A program made the position numbers and the translations under genes. The notes below the pieces were generated by a model that was given only the letters and a program-made list of their open reading frames with translations, did not search any database and was not told the DNA's origin. Positions 20,265 to 28,714 of a DNA stretch of 48,589 nucleotides are shown piece after piece. Source of the stretch: Actinomyces sp. oral taxon 448 str. F0400 (lineage in GTDB: Bacteria > Actinomycetota > Actinomycetes > Actinomycetales > Actinomycetaceae); assembly GCF_000220835.1 (NCBI RefSeq), contig NZ_GL985606.1, positions 2,306,841-2,355,429 on the forward strand. The letters run 5' to 3'. Position 1 is the first letter of the stretch. Each line of letters starts with the position of its first letter.

Positions 20265-20858
20265 ATGAGACTGGGCATGATCTGGGCGCAGGACCCCTGC
20301 GGCGTCCTCGGCGCGAGCGGCACCATGTTGTGGCGGGTTCCCGCGGATTTCCGCCATTTCAAGGCGGCGACGCTGGGAGGCGCCGTCATCATGGGACGCA
20401 CCACCTGGGAATCGATCGGCGGGGCGCTGACGGGGCGCGCCAATATCGTGCTCACACGACGAGACGGGTGGGAGGCGACCGCGGACGGCGCCGTGCGAGC
20501 TGCGAGCCTCCGCCACGGTCTGGCGCTGGGCGCCCGGGCGCTCGCCGGCGGGTCGGTGGACGATCCGCGTGAAAGCGCCTACCGCGCTCTGCCGCGCCTG
20601 TGGGTGATCGGCGGCGGCAGTGTCTACGCCCGGACGGCATTCGAGGGTCTGGCCGACGAGCTCGTGGTGACCACCGTCGACTTGGACGCGGGCGGGAGGG
20701 CGCGTTCGGCTGGAATTGCCCGGGAACTCCTCATCCACGCTCCCCGCATCGATGACGACGAATGGATGCCGGACGGCGCCCTGAGCGACGCCCCCGGCAC
20801 CTGGCGGCCAGTCAGCGGGGACGCCGCCTGGCGGGTGGACCACTACCTGCACCAATGA
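20265..20858 (+). CDS. folA: Dihydrofolate reductase
   Basis: Reduces dihydrofolate to tetrahydrofolate with NADPH. The 197-residue protein starts at the ATG at 20265 behind GGGGAGGAGGGA; the longer frame upstream is not DHFR-like. Landmarks are MIWAQDPCGVLGASGTMLWRVP, the acidic Asp28 in PADFRHFK, MGRTTWESIGG, and the VIGGGSVYARTA nucleotide loop. It is longer than the usual 160 residues because of an insert at about 85-110 and a C-terminal extension. Cotranscription with thyA is likely. Confidence 0.95.
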   Translation: MRLGMIWAQDPCGVLGASGTMLWRVPADFRHFKAATLGGAVIMGRTTWESIGGALTGRANIVLTRRDGWEATADGAVRAASLRHGLALGARALAGGSVDDPRESAYRALPRLWVIGGGSVYARTAFEGLADELVVTTVDLDAGGRARSAGIARELLIHAPRIDDDEWMPDGALSDAPGTWRPVSGDAAWRVDHYLHQ

Positions 20859-20898
20859 CGCGTCTGGGGACCCGACGCCCGTCGTCGATCGGTCGGTG

Positions 20899-20928
20899 CG
20901 GCGCCGGCCCCGCCCGGTGCCGGCGCCG
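20899..20928. terminator. Hairpin between convergent folA and opu genes
   Basis: CGGCGCCGGC at 20899-20908 pairs perfectly with GCCGGCGCCG at 20919-20928 around a 10-base loop. It sits between the two stop codons and could act on both strands. No U tract. Confidence 0.5.
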
Positions 20929-20936
20929 GTGGCCCG

Positions 20937-21875
20937 TCAGCCGTGGATCAGGCCCTGCGCTTCGAGCCAGCCGGAGGCGATCGTGGCCGAGTCGAGCTGC
21001 TCGCCGGTGGAGCGCGCGTTCAGGGCGCGCAGCTCGTCCAGACTCAGACGCGCGGAGACCGCGTCGATGGCCTGCGCGGCGCCCACGGCGAGGTCCCTGC
21101 GCACCAGCGGGGTGACGTTCTCCGGGAGGATGAGCCCTGCGGGGTCCTCCAGCACGACGAGGTCGTCATCCGTGATGGCCGGGCTGCATGTGGGGATGTC
21201 GGCTGCGTCCACGTCTCCGTCGGTCAGGGTCTTGACGGTCAGTGGGCCGCCGGTGTCCTCCACGGGGTTGGGGATCTGAGCCTCGACCCCGTAGACAGAC
21301 CTCAGCCCCTCGGGACCGTAGGGACGGGTGGCGAATTCGGCGTTCGCCGCAACCGTGATCGTGCGGTCGAGTGAGGCGAGATCCGCGATGGAGGTCAGGG
21401 AGTGCTCCTGGGAGAAGGCACGCGTGACCGTGTACGAGTCCTGGTCGGTGGCTGCGGATGCGGTCAGAACCGTCAGCCCCTGGGGCAGGGCCGTGAGCAG
21501 GGCGGTGTGGACGGAATCGGCGTCGGTGGCGGAGGAGTTCTTGTCGTAGTACTGGAGGAGGTTGCCCCCGTACTCGGGGATCACGTCGACCTCGCCGGAC
21601 TCGAGTTCGGGCAGGTAGACCTCCCGCTGGCCGATCTGATACTGGCGCTCAACGGTGTAACTCGCCGCTTCCAGGACCTGGGCGTAGAGTTCGGCGATGA
21701 TCTCGTTGGAGTAGTACTGCTGGGATCCGACGACGATGGTCGCCCCGTCGCTCGCTCGGGAGTGGGAGTCGGAGGCGAGGGGGTCGGAGCGGTTGCCGCA
21801 GGCAGCCAGAGCGGAGGTCAGGGAGGCGAGGCCGACGGCGCCCAGCGCACCGCGGCGAGTGAGGTTCGAAAACAT
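20937..21875 (-). CDS. Osmoprotectant-type ABC transporter substrate-binding lipoprotein
   Basis: A 312-residue OpuAC/OpuCC-like binding protein for quaternary ammonium compounds such as glycine betaine, choline or carnitine; the actual ligand is not known. The N-terminus has twin arginines (LTRRGALG), a hydrophobic stretch and a lipobox ending at Cys26 (SALAAC), so it is an exported lipoprotein, possibly by the Tat route. The block with QYYSNEIIAELYAQVLE and PEYGGNLLQYY is typical of the family. The ATG at 21875 overlaps the preceding permease stop by one base (TGATG). Last gene of the four-gene operon. Confidence 0.92.
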   Translation of the reverse strand: MFSNLTRRGALGAVGLASLTSALAACGNRSDPLASDSHSRASDGATIVVGSQQYYSNEIIAELYAQVLEAASYTVERQYQIGQREVYLPELESGEVDVIPEYGGNLLQYYDKNSSATDADSVHTALLTALPQGLTVLTASAATDQDSYTVTRAFSQEHSLTSIADLASLDRTITVAANAEFATRPYGPEGLRSVYGVEAQIPNPVEDTGGPLTVKTLTDGDVDAADIPTCSPAITDDDLVVLEDPAGLILPENVTPLVRRDLAVGAAQAIDAVSARLSLDELRALNARSTGEQLDSATIASGWLEAQGLIHG

Positions 21876-22549
21876 CAGGGGGCCTTTCGATCGCGCACGC
21901 CGACGGGTCTGACGACGCGCTGGAGGAGAGTGAAGAAAGCCTCGGAAACGAGGGCGAGAGCGATGACGAGCAGGGACGAGGCGAGCATCATGACGTAGTC
22001 CTGGGTCTTCAGGCCCAGGAACATGAGGCGCCCGAGGCCGCCCGCGCCCGTATACGCCGCCAGCGTCGCCGTGGCGATGACTTGGAGGCCGGCCGAGCGC
22101 AGCCCGCCGACCAGGAGGGGAGCCCCCAGCGGGATCTCGACGCGCGCGAGCACCTGGAACTCGCTCATGCCGGCCGCGCGGGCGGCGTCGACGGCGATCG
22201 GGTCGGCGGACTCGACGCCCGTGTAGGCGCCGGCCAGGACGCTGGGCAGAGCCAGGATGATGAGGGCGAGCAGCGGGGCGAGCAGACCGATGCCCAGGGC
22301 CAGGCCGAACAGGGTGATCAGGCCCAGTGTCGGCAGGGCGCGCACGGCCCCGGAGGCGGACACGAGCAGGCCCCGGCCCCGCCCGGTGTGGCCCACCCAC
22401 CAGCCCAGCGGCATGCCGATGATCGCGGACAGCCCCACTCCCAGCAGGGAGTAGAGCACGTGCTGGGCCATCAGGTGTCCGATACCCAGGTATCCGCTCC
22501 AGTGGCCGGGGTCCAGAATGTAGCCGATGGCGGCCGCAAGGTAGTTCAT
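21875..22549 (-). CDS. ABC transporter permease, osmoprotectant type (second)
   Basis: A 224-residue inner-membrane permease of the ProW/OpuCB family with about six membrane segments. The EAA-like cytoplasmic loop reads DAARAAGMSEFQVLARVEIPLGAP, which contacts the ATPase. It starts inside the end of the first permease gene (four-base overlap). Together with the other permease it would form the heterodimeric channel. Confidence 0.92.
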   Translation of the reverse strand: MNYLAAAIGYILDPGHWSGYLGIGHLMAQHVLYSLLGVGLSAIIGMPLGWWVGHTGRGRGLLVSASGAVRALPTLGLITLFGLALGIGLLAPLLALIILALPSVLAGAYTGVESADPIAVDAARAAGMSEFQVLARVEIPLGAPLLVGGLRSAGLQVIATATLAAYTGAGGLGRLMFLGLKTQDYVMMLASSLLVIALALVSEAFFTLLQRVVRPVGVRDRKAP

Positions 22550-23316
22550 GCGTCCTCCGCTCCCTTCCCCACCGCCTCGGCCGTCTCACGCTCGGCGGTC
22601 TCAACGGCCCCGGCGACGGGGGACGACCCGGATCCGGCTGCGTCGGTCCGCATCGCGCCCGCCCGGGGTCGGCGCCCGCGGGGTCCACCGCCGGCCCAGG
22701 GCATGAGCACCCGGCCGGCCAGGGCGATCAAGCTGTCCAGGGCCAGGGCGAGCAGCACGGTGACCACCAGGCCGGTGAGGATCTCAGCCCTCACGCCGCG
22801 CTCGAATCCGTCGGTGAACAACTGCCCCAGGCTGCGCACGCCCAGCACCGCCCCCACCGTCGTCAGAGAAACCGTGGAGACGGCCACCACCCGTAGACCG
22901 GCCAGGATCGCCGGGCCGGCCAAAGGCAGCTCGACGGCCCAGAAGCGGCGCACCTGACCCATGCCCATGGCGGTCGCGGCGTCGCGCGTCCCGTCGTCGA
23001 CCGCTTCGAGGGCTTCGACGGTGGCCGGCACGAGCAGCGCCAGCCCGTAGAGGGTCAGGGCGACCACGACGTTGATGATCTCGCGGATCCCGGTGCCCAG
23101 CACGATCGGCAGGATGACGAACAGGGCCAATGAGGGAATAGCGTACAGCAGCGCCGATCCGGAGGCGATCACGGCCCGCAGGGGCCCGACCCGCTGCGCC
23201 AGGCGCGCCAGGAGTACGGACAGCACGAGGGTCGCCAGAACCGCGGGGAGCGTCTGGAGGAGGTGTGCGCCCAGACAGGCCCCCACCACCGGCGTGTTGG
23301 CGAGCACCCACCTCAC
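22546..23316 (-). CDS. ABC transporter permease, osmoprotectant type (first)
   Basis: A 256-residue permease of the same family as its downstream neighbour. The EAA-like loop reads DAATAMGMGQVRRFWAVELPLAGP. The C-terminal 45 residues after the last membrane helix are hydrophilic, rich in Ala, Gly and Glu, and not part of the family core. The GTG start at 23316 overlaps the ATPase stop by four bases. Confidence 0.92.
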   Translation of the reverse strand: MRWVLANTPVVGACLGAHLLQTLPAVLATLVLSVLLARLAQRVGPLRAVIASGSALLYAIPSLALFVILPIVLGTGIREIINVVVALTLYGLALLVPATVEALEAVDDGTRDAATAMGMGQVRRFWAVELPLAGPAILAGLRVVAVSTVSLTTVGAVLGVRSLGQLFTDGFERGVRAEILTGLVVTVLLALALDSLIALAGRVLMPWAGGGPRGRRPRAGAMRTDAAGSGSSPVAGAVETAERETAEAVGKGAEDA

Positions 23317-24218
23317 GTGCGTCCTCCCGCGGGCGTGTCATGGGCGGCGTCGAGGACCCCCAACGTCCGCCCCGTCTCGTCCTGGACGACCCGGCGTCCG
23401 GCGACTTCAGCCAGACGCAACGCACGCCGAGCATCCTCCAGGCCGAGGAAGCGGACGACGAAATCATCGACGGGGGCGGCGACGAGCTCGTCGCCGGTGC
23501 CGCGCTGGGCGATGCGGGCGCCCTCGCGCAGCAGGATGATCTCGTCACCGAGCGTCAGCGCCTCGTCGACGTCGTGGGTGACGAAGACGATGGTCTTGGC
23601 CAGGTTCGCCTGGATGCCGATGAGTTCGCGCTGGAGCTCGCGGCGCACGAGCGGATCGACGGCTCCGAAGGGCTCGTCCATGAGCAGGACGCCCGGGTCG
23701 GCGGCCAGGGCCCGGGCCACCCCGACGCGCTGGGCCTGCCCGCCGGAGAGCTGATGGGGATAGCGCCCGGCGAGGTCGCCGTCCAGTCCGAGCATCTCCA
23801 TGAGCTCATGAGCCCGGCGACGGGCCGTGGCGCGGTCGGTCTCGCACAGACGCGGAACGAGAGTGATGTTATCAATAACGCGACGGTGCGGGAGCAGTCC
23901 TCCGTTCTGCATGACGTAGCCGATGGAGCGCCGCAGCGCGACCGGGTCACGGTCGCGCACGTCCCTCCCGTCGAGCAGGACCCGGCCCCGGGTGGGATCG
24001 ACCATGCAGTTGACCATGCGCAGCAGGGTCGTCTTGCCGCAGCCGGAGGATCCGAGAAGAACCGTGGTGGAGCCGGCCGGCAGACGAGCCGAGAAGGACT
24101 CGACGGCACTCGGGGCGTCCCCACGTCCGCCCGCGGGCACCGGATAGCGCTTGGTGACGGCCTCGAACTCGATGGCGCCAGCTGTGCCGGCCACGTCGGA
24201 GGCCTGATGAGAACTCAC
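23313..24218 (-). CDS. ABC transporter ATP-binding protein, osmoprotectant type
   Basis: The 301-residue ATPase of the importer (OpuCA/ProV family). Walker A is GSSGCGKTT with Lys62, the Q loop is in YVMQNGG, the signature LSGGQ is at 157-161, and Walker B LLMDEP at 178-183, followed by the switch histidine in FVTHD. The C-terminal tail resembles a shortened CBS region. I chose the GTG at 24218 because GGAAAGGAG lies nine bases before it; the frame runs 38 codons further upstream without family similarity. First gene of the operon and divergent from padR. Confidence 0.93.
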   Translation of the reverse strand: MSSHQASDVAGTAGAIEFEAVTKRYPVPAGGRGDAPSAVESFSARLPAGSTTVLLGSSGCGKTTLLRMVNCMVDPTRGRVLLDGRDVRDRDPVALRRSIGYVMQNGGLLPHRRVIDNITLVPRLCETDRATARRRAHELMEMLGLDGDLAGRYPHQLSGGQAQRVGVARALAADPGVLLMDEPFGAVDPLVRRELQRELIGIQANLAKTIVFVTHDVDEALTLGDEIILLREGARIAQRGTGDELVAAPVDDFVVRFLGLEDARRALRLAEVAGRRVVQDETGRTLGVLDAAHDTPAGGRT

Positions 24219-24269
24219 GCCCGGGGTCTCCTTTCCGCATGCACGCGCACCGATCGGCCGCGCATCACC

Positions 24270-24298
24270 ACCGTAGCAGTCCCGTCCATTTACGTCGA
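24270..24298 (-). promoter_or_regulatory. Promoter of the opu-type operon
   Basis: On the minus strand TCGACG (24298-24293) and TACGGT (24275-24270) are separated by exactly 17 bases. The start would be near 24263, with a leader of about 45 bases carrying GGAAAGGAG. The -35 lies inside the padR-region palindrome. Confidence 0.45.
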
Positions 24299-24307
24299 TT
24301 CGATGTA
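24291..24307. promoter_or_regulatory. Candidate PadR operator shared by two divergent promoters
   Basis: TACGTCGATTCGATGTA is a 17-bp palindrome with 8-base arms, one mismatch and a single central base. It overlaps the -10 of padR and the -35 of the divergent transporter operon. PadR regulators commonly bind palindromes of about this size near their own gene. A bound protein would block both promoters. Confidence 0.6.
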
Positions 24308-24311
24308 TTCT
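24306..24311 (+). promoter_or_regulatory. -10 hexamer of padR (leaderless)
   Basis: TATTCT, seven bases before the GTG at 24319, with no Shine-Dalgarno sequence. Its first two bases are part of the palindrome at 24291-24307. Confidence 0.55.
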
Positions 24312-24318
24312 GAGTGTC

Positions 24319-24903
24319 GTGCTCGCTCTCAAGATCCTCGGGTTCCTCGACGACGGTCCTCTCCACGGCTACGAGCTGCGCCGGCGCATCAACGAGCTCG
24401 ACGGCCCCGGCAGCCGCCTGTCCGAGGGGGCCCTGTACCCGGCGCTGACCCGCCTGGAGAAGGCCGGCTACCTGGTCCGCACCGACGAGCCCGGCACGCG
24501 CGGCCGCATGCGCCGCCGCATCGAGATCACCGCCGCCGGCCGCGAGCACCTCCACGAACTGCTGCGTCACCCCGATGAAGCGACCATGGCATCCATGCCC
24601 CGCTTCCTGACAGTGCTCGCCTTCTTGTCGCACCTGCCCGAGAGGGATGATCGCCAGACGGTCCTCCGCCGTCGCCTAGCGATCCTCAAGACGCCGCCGG
24701 CCTTCTTCTACGACCCCGACGGCGCGCCCCGTCGCGCCTCCCGCGAACCGGACCCCTACCGTCAGGGTATGGTGCGCGTGGCGGGAGCCGCCCGTCGCGC
24801 CGAGATCGACTGGTTGCGCGAAATGCTCGCCAGGACTGAGCGCCCCTCCCGCCACGATCCGAGGGCCGGGCCCCGACGCCCTGCACCGCGAACGATGCGA
24901 TAA
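24319..24903 (+). CDS. PadR-family transcriptional regulator
   Basis: A 194-residue regulator with an N-terminal winged helix (about 1-75: LALKILGFLDDGPLHGYEL, then GALYPALTRLEKAGYL) and a C-terminal dimerisation part. The last 30 residues are basic and disordered. It starts with GTG at 24319. It is divergent from the osmoprotectant-type importer and 32 bases upstream of a quinone oxidoreductase gene, so both are candidate targets. PadR proteins respond to small hydrophobic or phenolic ligands in characterised cases; the ligand here is unknown. Confidence 0.92.
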   Translation: MLALKILGFLDDGPLHGYELRRRINELDGPGSRLSEGALYPALTRLEKAGYLVRTDEPGTRGRMRRRIEITAAGREHLHELLRHPDEATMASMPRFLTVLAFLSHLPERDDRQTVLRRRLAILKTPPAFFYDPDGAPRRASREPDPYRQGMVRVAGAARRAEIDWLREMLARTERPSRHDPRAGPRRPAPRTMR

Positions 24904-24935
24904 GCAGACCGACCAGAACGCCGAGGAGGAGCCTC

Positions 24936-25916
24936 ATGCCATCCACCATGCGTGCCGCGGTCCTCACCGCGCCCGGCATCGAGAACCTGCACGTCACCGA
25001 CCTGCCCGTCCCCGAGCCCGCCGCGGGCCAGGTACGGATCAAAGTCATGAGCTTCGGCCTCAACCGCTCGGAGCACCACTCGGTGACCGGCCAGGCCGAG
25101 GGCATGTCCTACCCGCGGGTGCTCGGCATCGAGGCCAGCGGCGTCGTCGACCTCGATCCCGCGGGCGTTCTCGCCCCCGGAACCCAGGCGGCCACCATGA
25201 TGGGCGGAATGGGCCGCTCCTTCGACGGCGGCTACGCCCAGTACGTCGTCGTGCCCCGCGAACAGGTCATCACCTTCTCCTCCCCGCTGGAGTGGGATGT
25301 GATCGGCTCGGTGCCTGAGACGCTCCAGACCGCCTACGGCGCTCTGACCACCGCGCTGGACCTACGCAGCGGGCAGAGCCTGCTCGTGCGCGGAGGCACC
25401 TCCGCCCTGGGGCTGGCGGCCGCCGCGCTCGCAGTCGATCGGGGCTGCCGCGTGCTGGCGACCTCGCGCCGACGGGCGGGCCTGGAGCTGCTGGCCGCCC
25501 GCGGCGTGGAGGCCGTACTCGACGACGGCGCTGTGGCCGGCCGGGTGCGCAAGCGTCTGCCCGGGGGCGTGGACGCGGTTCTGGAGCTCGTCGGCGCCCC
25601 CACGCTGCGCGACTGCCTGGCGGCGACGGCCGTGCACGGCACCGTGTGCTTCGCCGGCATGCTGTCGGACTCGTGGACGATCCCCGACTTCTACCCCATG
25701 GATTGGATCCCCACCGGCGTGCGGCTGACCACGTACGCCGGTGAGGCGCACAATCTGCCCGCGACCGAACTCCAGCGGGTCCTGGACCGGATCGCCGCGG
25801 GCGCGCTGGATCTGGTGCCCGTGCACGCCTACCCGCTCGAGGACATCGTCAGGGCGCAGCAGGACATGGCCGCGGGGACGCACGTCGGCAAGCTCGTCGG
25901 TCTGCCCTGGAGCTGA
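24936..25916 (+). CDS. Zinc-free MDR-family NADPH:quinone oxidoreductase-like protein
   Basis: A 326-residue medium-chain reductase. The N-terminal GroES-like domain contains GLNRSEHHSVTG and VLGIEASGVV, and the Rossmann domain begins near residue 150 (VRGGTSALGLAAAAL). Catalytic-zinc cysteines are absent, which puts it in the quinone reductase/enoyl reductase group. The substrate is not predictable. It follows padR by 32 bases with GAGGAG before the ATG, so it is likely cotranscribed with and controlled by PadR. Confidence 0.88.
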   Translation: MPSTMRAAVLTAPGIENLHVTDLPVPEPAAGQVRIKVMSFGLNRSEHHSVTGQAEGMSYPRVLGIEASGVVDLDPAGVLAPGTQAATMMGGMGRSFDGGYAQYVVVPREQVITFSSPLEWDVIGSVPETLQTAYGALTTALDLRSGQSLLVRGGTSALGLAAAALAVDRGCRVLATSRRRAGLELLAARGVEAVLDDGAVAGRVRKRLPGGVDAVLELVGAPTLRDCLAATAVHGTVCFAGMLSDSWTIPDFYPMDWIPTGVRLTTYAGEAHNLPATELQRVLDRIAAGALDLVPVHAYPLEDIVRAQQDMAAGTHVGKLVGLPWS

Positions 25917-25998
25917 GGGGCGTCCGGATCGGCCGTAGATGCCGTAGCGGGCCGCGGCTCCGCCCCGCCCCCTCACGCGTTCAGGGACGACCGGCGAA

Positions 25999-26020
25999 CG
26001 GCTCCGCAGGCACGGAGCCG
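25999..26020. terminator. Hairpin between convergent oxidoreductase and LtrA genes
   Basis: CGGCTCCG at 25999-26006 pairs perfectly with CGGAGCCG at 26013-26020 around a six-base loop. It is 10 bases past the LtrA stop on the minus strand. Confidence 0.5.
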
Positions 26021-26029
26021 CGCCGAAAT

Positions 26030-27193
26030 TCAAGCGCGGAACTCCTCGGGGCGCGGCATGCCCGCGCTGCGGGGCGCCAGGATCTCCCAGGCGTCAATGG
26101 CGACGACGAGGGCCGAGAGCAGGCTCACCGTCACCAGCGCCGCGCCCGCGGCGCCCAGAACGACCGCCCCGAGGGCGCCGACTAACTTGGAGCGGTAGAC
26201 GGCTCGGAAGGCGTTCCACCGGATGAGGACGAACTCGGCCAGGAACAGCGCCGTCCCGCAGCCGAGCAGGAGGGACGGCCCCGGCCCGAGCGCCTCCTGC
26301 GGGTCGTCCACGGCCGCATGGAACCCCACTGCGACGAGGATGATACCGGCGACGAGCACGAGGTGGCCGTAGGCGAGGATGGAGCGCACAACATCGGTGC
26401 CGGCGTCGACCTGCTTGAAACGCATGAGGATGAATCGGTCGCCATGGTGGAAGTAGGCCCACCACAGCGCCGCGACGAGGGCGAAGGCGGCCGCCACGAC
26501 CAGGCCCTGCTCCCAGCCGACGTGCTCGGCCCCGGTCAGCGGGGTCCCGATGGCCACGAGGGTCTCCCCCAGGGCGATGAGGATCAGGGCGCCGAAGCGC
26601 TCAACAACGTGCTCGGCGTCGTAGCGGATGGCCGTCATCCGGGACCGCAGGTGCCACAGAGCGGTGACCTCGACGAGGGCGGCGGCGCCCCAGATGATCT
26701 CGCGCCACGGCGTCGGCGGCGCGAGAGCGCCGACCACGAGCAGCGGCCCGCTCACCAGCGCACTGCGGTGGTAGGGGGTGGCGATGGGCCTGAGTCCGAC
26801 GAAGGAGCCCAGGATGAGGGAGCGCCCGACCCAGTAGGCCAGGGCGAACAGGAGCCCGCGGGATCCGAAGGCTTCGGGGATGGCGATGGCCAGGACCAGG
26901 GCGTCCAGCGCGACGGCGAAGACGGTCAGGCGACCGCGTCCGGTCGACACATCTCGCATCGAGGCCTGGACGGTGGTGCCCGCCCACAGCCAGTAGACGA
27001 TGGTCAGCAGGATTCCAGCGTGCAGCAGGCCGCGCCAGCCGGGCTCCCCCCTGACGACGTCGGACAGGCAGGTGACGGCGAAGACGAAGACGAGATCGAA
27101 GAAGAGCATGCTCGTATCGACCGGTCGGTGCTCGAGCAGTGGTGTACGGGCGGACGAGCCGGATGATTCTGCCGATTCGAATGACTCGGACAT
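26030..27193 (-). CDS. LtrA (low temperature requirement A) family membrane protein
   Basis: A 387-residue polytopic membrane protein with roughly ten hydrophobic segments. The family hallmark near the N-terminus, HRPVDTSMLFFDLVFVFAVT, and the central AEHVVERFGALILIALGETLVAIG and FHHGDRF motifs are present. The molecular function of LtrA proteins is not established. I chose the ATG at 27193, preceded by CAGGAG; the upstream extension of the frame is Arg/Pro-rich noise. It lies 41 bases downstream of the DUF1304 gene and is probably the last gene of a three-gene operon. Confidence 0.9.
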   Translation of the reverse strand: MSESFESAESSGSSARTPLLEHRPVDTSMLFFDLVFVFAVTCLSDVVRGEPGWRGLLHAGILLTIVYWLWAGTTVQASMRDVSTGRGRLTVFAVALDALVLAIAIPEAFGSRGLLFALAYWVGRSLILGSFVGLRPIATPYHRSALVSGPLLVVGALAPPTPWREIIWGAAALVEVTALWHLRSRMTAIRYDAEHVVERFGALILIALGETLVAIGTPLTGAEHVGWEQGLVVAAAFALVAALWWAYFHHGDRFILMRFKQVDAGTDVVRSILAYGHLVLVAGIILVAVGFHAAVDDPQEALGPGPSLLLGCGTALFLAEFVLIRWNAFRAVYRSKLVGALGAVVLGAAGAALVTVSLLSALVVAIDAWEILAPRSAGMPRPEEFRA

Positions 27194-27234
27194 GGAACTC
27201 CTGACGGTTGGCCGGCGAGGACCTCCCGCGGAGC

Positions 27235-27642
27235 TCAGGCCGGGAGCAGTCCCGCGCACAGGCAGATGATGGCGAGGGCGGGCAGCGCGCCCTGCTTGAG
27301 GGCGGCGCCGCGGTGGGCGGGCGAACACAGGCCCAGGACGAGGGCGGCCGCCACCATGGAGCCGGTACCGTAGAGCACGAGAGCCGTACCCGCCCGGAAT
27401 GCGCTGCCGGCCCCGAGGACGACCAGTGCTACGCCCAGGAGCGCCTCGACGGCGAGGAACAGGTTGTAGAAACCCTGGTTATAGGCGTAAAAGGCGTGCG
27501 GACGCGCCTCTTCGGGCGTGCCGCCGAAGGCCCTGCGGGCGAGCGGCCCCTCCCAGGCGATGGACTCCATCCAGAAGATGAGGACGTGGACGGCCGCGGC
27601 GCCCACCGCAGCGACCAGACCGACAGCCGTGACAACCGCCAT
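27235..27642 (-). CDS. DUF1304 family membrane protein
   Basis: A 135-residue protein with four predicted membrane helices. The N-terminal VHVLIFWMESIAW and the following AYNQGFYNLFLA are the recognisable DUF1304 pattern. Function unknown. Its ATG overlaps the preceding GDSL hydrolase stop by one base (TAATG), so translation is coupled. Confidence 0.88.
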   Translation of the reverse strand: MAVVTAVGLVAAVGAAAVHVLIFWMESIAWEGPLARRAFGGTPEEARPHAFYAYNQGFYNLFLAVEALLGVALVVLGAGSAFRAGTALVLYGTGSMVAAALVLGLCSPAHRGAALKQGALPALAIICLCAGLLPA

Positions 27643-28520
27643 TATGACCGTCTCTCATCGACCCGCGATTGCGCGCCGGCGGGCATGACGAGGGCATCGG
27701 GGCGCTCCCCCGCTCGCCCGGTCGACGCCGCGCGGGCGCCCTCGTCCTCGTCATCAGTGAACTGGGCGAGCATAGGGCGGGCGAGCATGGCGGCGGCCAT
27801 CTCATAGCCGATCGCGCCGGGGTGAAAACCATCATCGGCCCAGAACCCCTCGGGCAGGTCGCAGTGAGCGACGTCGACGAAGGGGACGCCCCGCTCGGCG
27901 CAGACGGCGACGGAGGCGTCCGTCTGAATATCGGTCCACTCGCGCAGCACGGAGCGCAGCGTCGGCATAAGAGCGGGGCTGCGGTAGAGCTGGCCGGCGC
28001 TGCACGCTACGACGTACCGGCTGCGTCGGGCCGCGTCGTCGAGGACCGCGCTAAGATCCTCGGTCCACTCTGCCGGGCCGCGACGGGCCATGAGGTCGTT
28101 GGATCCGGCGCACACCAGCAGCAGATCGGCGCCGTCGACCTCGGGCAGGAAGCGGTAGCGCACTCGGCGCATGGTGGCGCCCAGACGGGCGTGGGTGGAC
28201 CACTGAACGTCACGGCCCGTGGCGGCGGCCAGAATGCGCGCGATGCGGGGCACGAGCGCTCGGTCCTGCGCGGCGACGCCGCAGCCCGCCACCAGGGAGT
28301 CCCCGACGGCGACCAGCCGCAAGGGCGCGCCGCAGTCCCGAACGGTGGCGGAGGCGGCGGGAGCCGCCGCCCCGTCGGGTGCGATGACCCCCGCGCGCTC
28401 ACCGGGGGGCTCGGGGGCGAGCCTGACAGTGCGCCGGGCGATGGCCGCTTCAACGATCGCCAAGGGACGGCGCAGCCGACGGCGGGCGCCGGAACGGAGA
28501 ACCGGGTCGAGGCTGTTCAT
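27642..28520 (-). CDS. SGNH/GDSL-family hydrolase
   Basis: A 292-residue esterase/lipase-fold protein. Block I is AVGDSLVAG with nucleophile Ser75, block III contains CAGSNDL, and the Asp-x-x-His dyad is Asp230/His233 in DGFHPGAIGY. There is no export signal, so it is probably cytoplasmic. The 60 N-terminal and 40 C-terminal residues fall outside the catalytic core. It heads the GDSL-DUF1304-LtrA operon. A TAAACT hexamer eight bases before the ATG suggests a near-leaderless message. Confidence 0.9.
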   Translation of the reverse strand: MNSLDPVLRSGARRRLRRPLAIVEAAIARRTVRLAPEPPGERAGVIAPDGAAAPAASATVRDCGAPLRLVAVGDSLVAGCGVAAQDRALVPRIARILAAATGRDVQWSTHARLGATMRRVRYRFLPEVDGADLLLVCAGSNDLMARRGPAEWTEDLSAVLDDAARRSRYVVACSAGQLYRSPALMPTLRSVLREWTDIQTDASVAVCAERGVPFVDVAHCDLPEGFWADDGFHPGAIGYEMAAAMLARPMLAQFTDDEDEGARAASTGRAGERPDALVMPAGAQSRVDERRS

Positions 28521-28532
28521 GGTGAACGAGTT

Positions 28533-28564
28533 TATGACCGGACGGTCGGAAGGGGTATGACCGG
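28533..28564. promoter_or_regulatory. Direct repeat at the GDSL operon promoter
   Basis: TATGACCGG occurs at 28533-28541 and 28556-28564, a 23-base period of about two helical turns, overlapping the presumed -10 region. Same-face direct repeats often bind a regulator dimer; none is identified. Confidence 0.4.
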
Positions 28565-28714
28565 CAATGCGCGCCGAGCGTGCCCGCTGTCACGAGACTC
28601 CGGGCGGAGCCCGGCATACGAGCACCGACGGAGCAGCCCACGGGAGCCGAACCCTCAACCGCCGATGCGCGACGGCCGGAGCCCGCCGGATCCGCCCGCC
28701 CACCGCCGTCCTCA

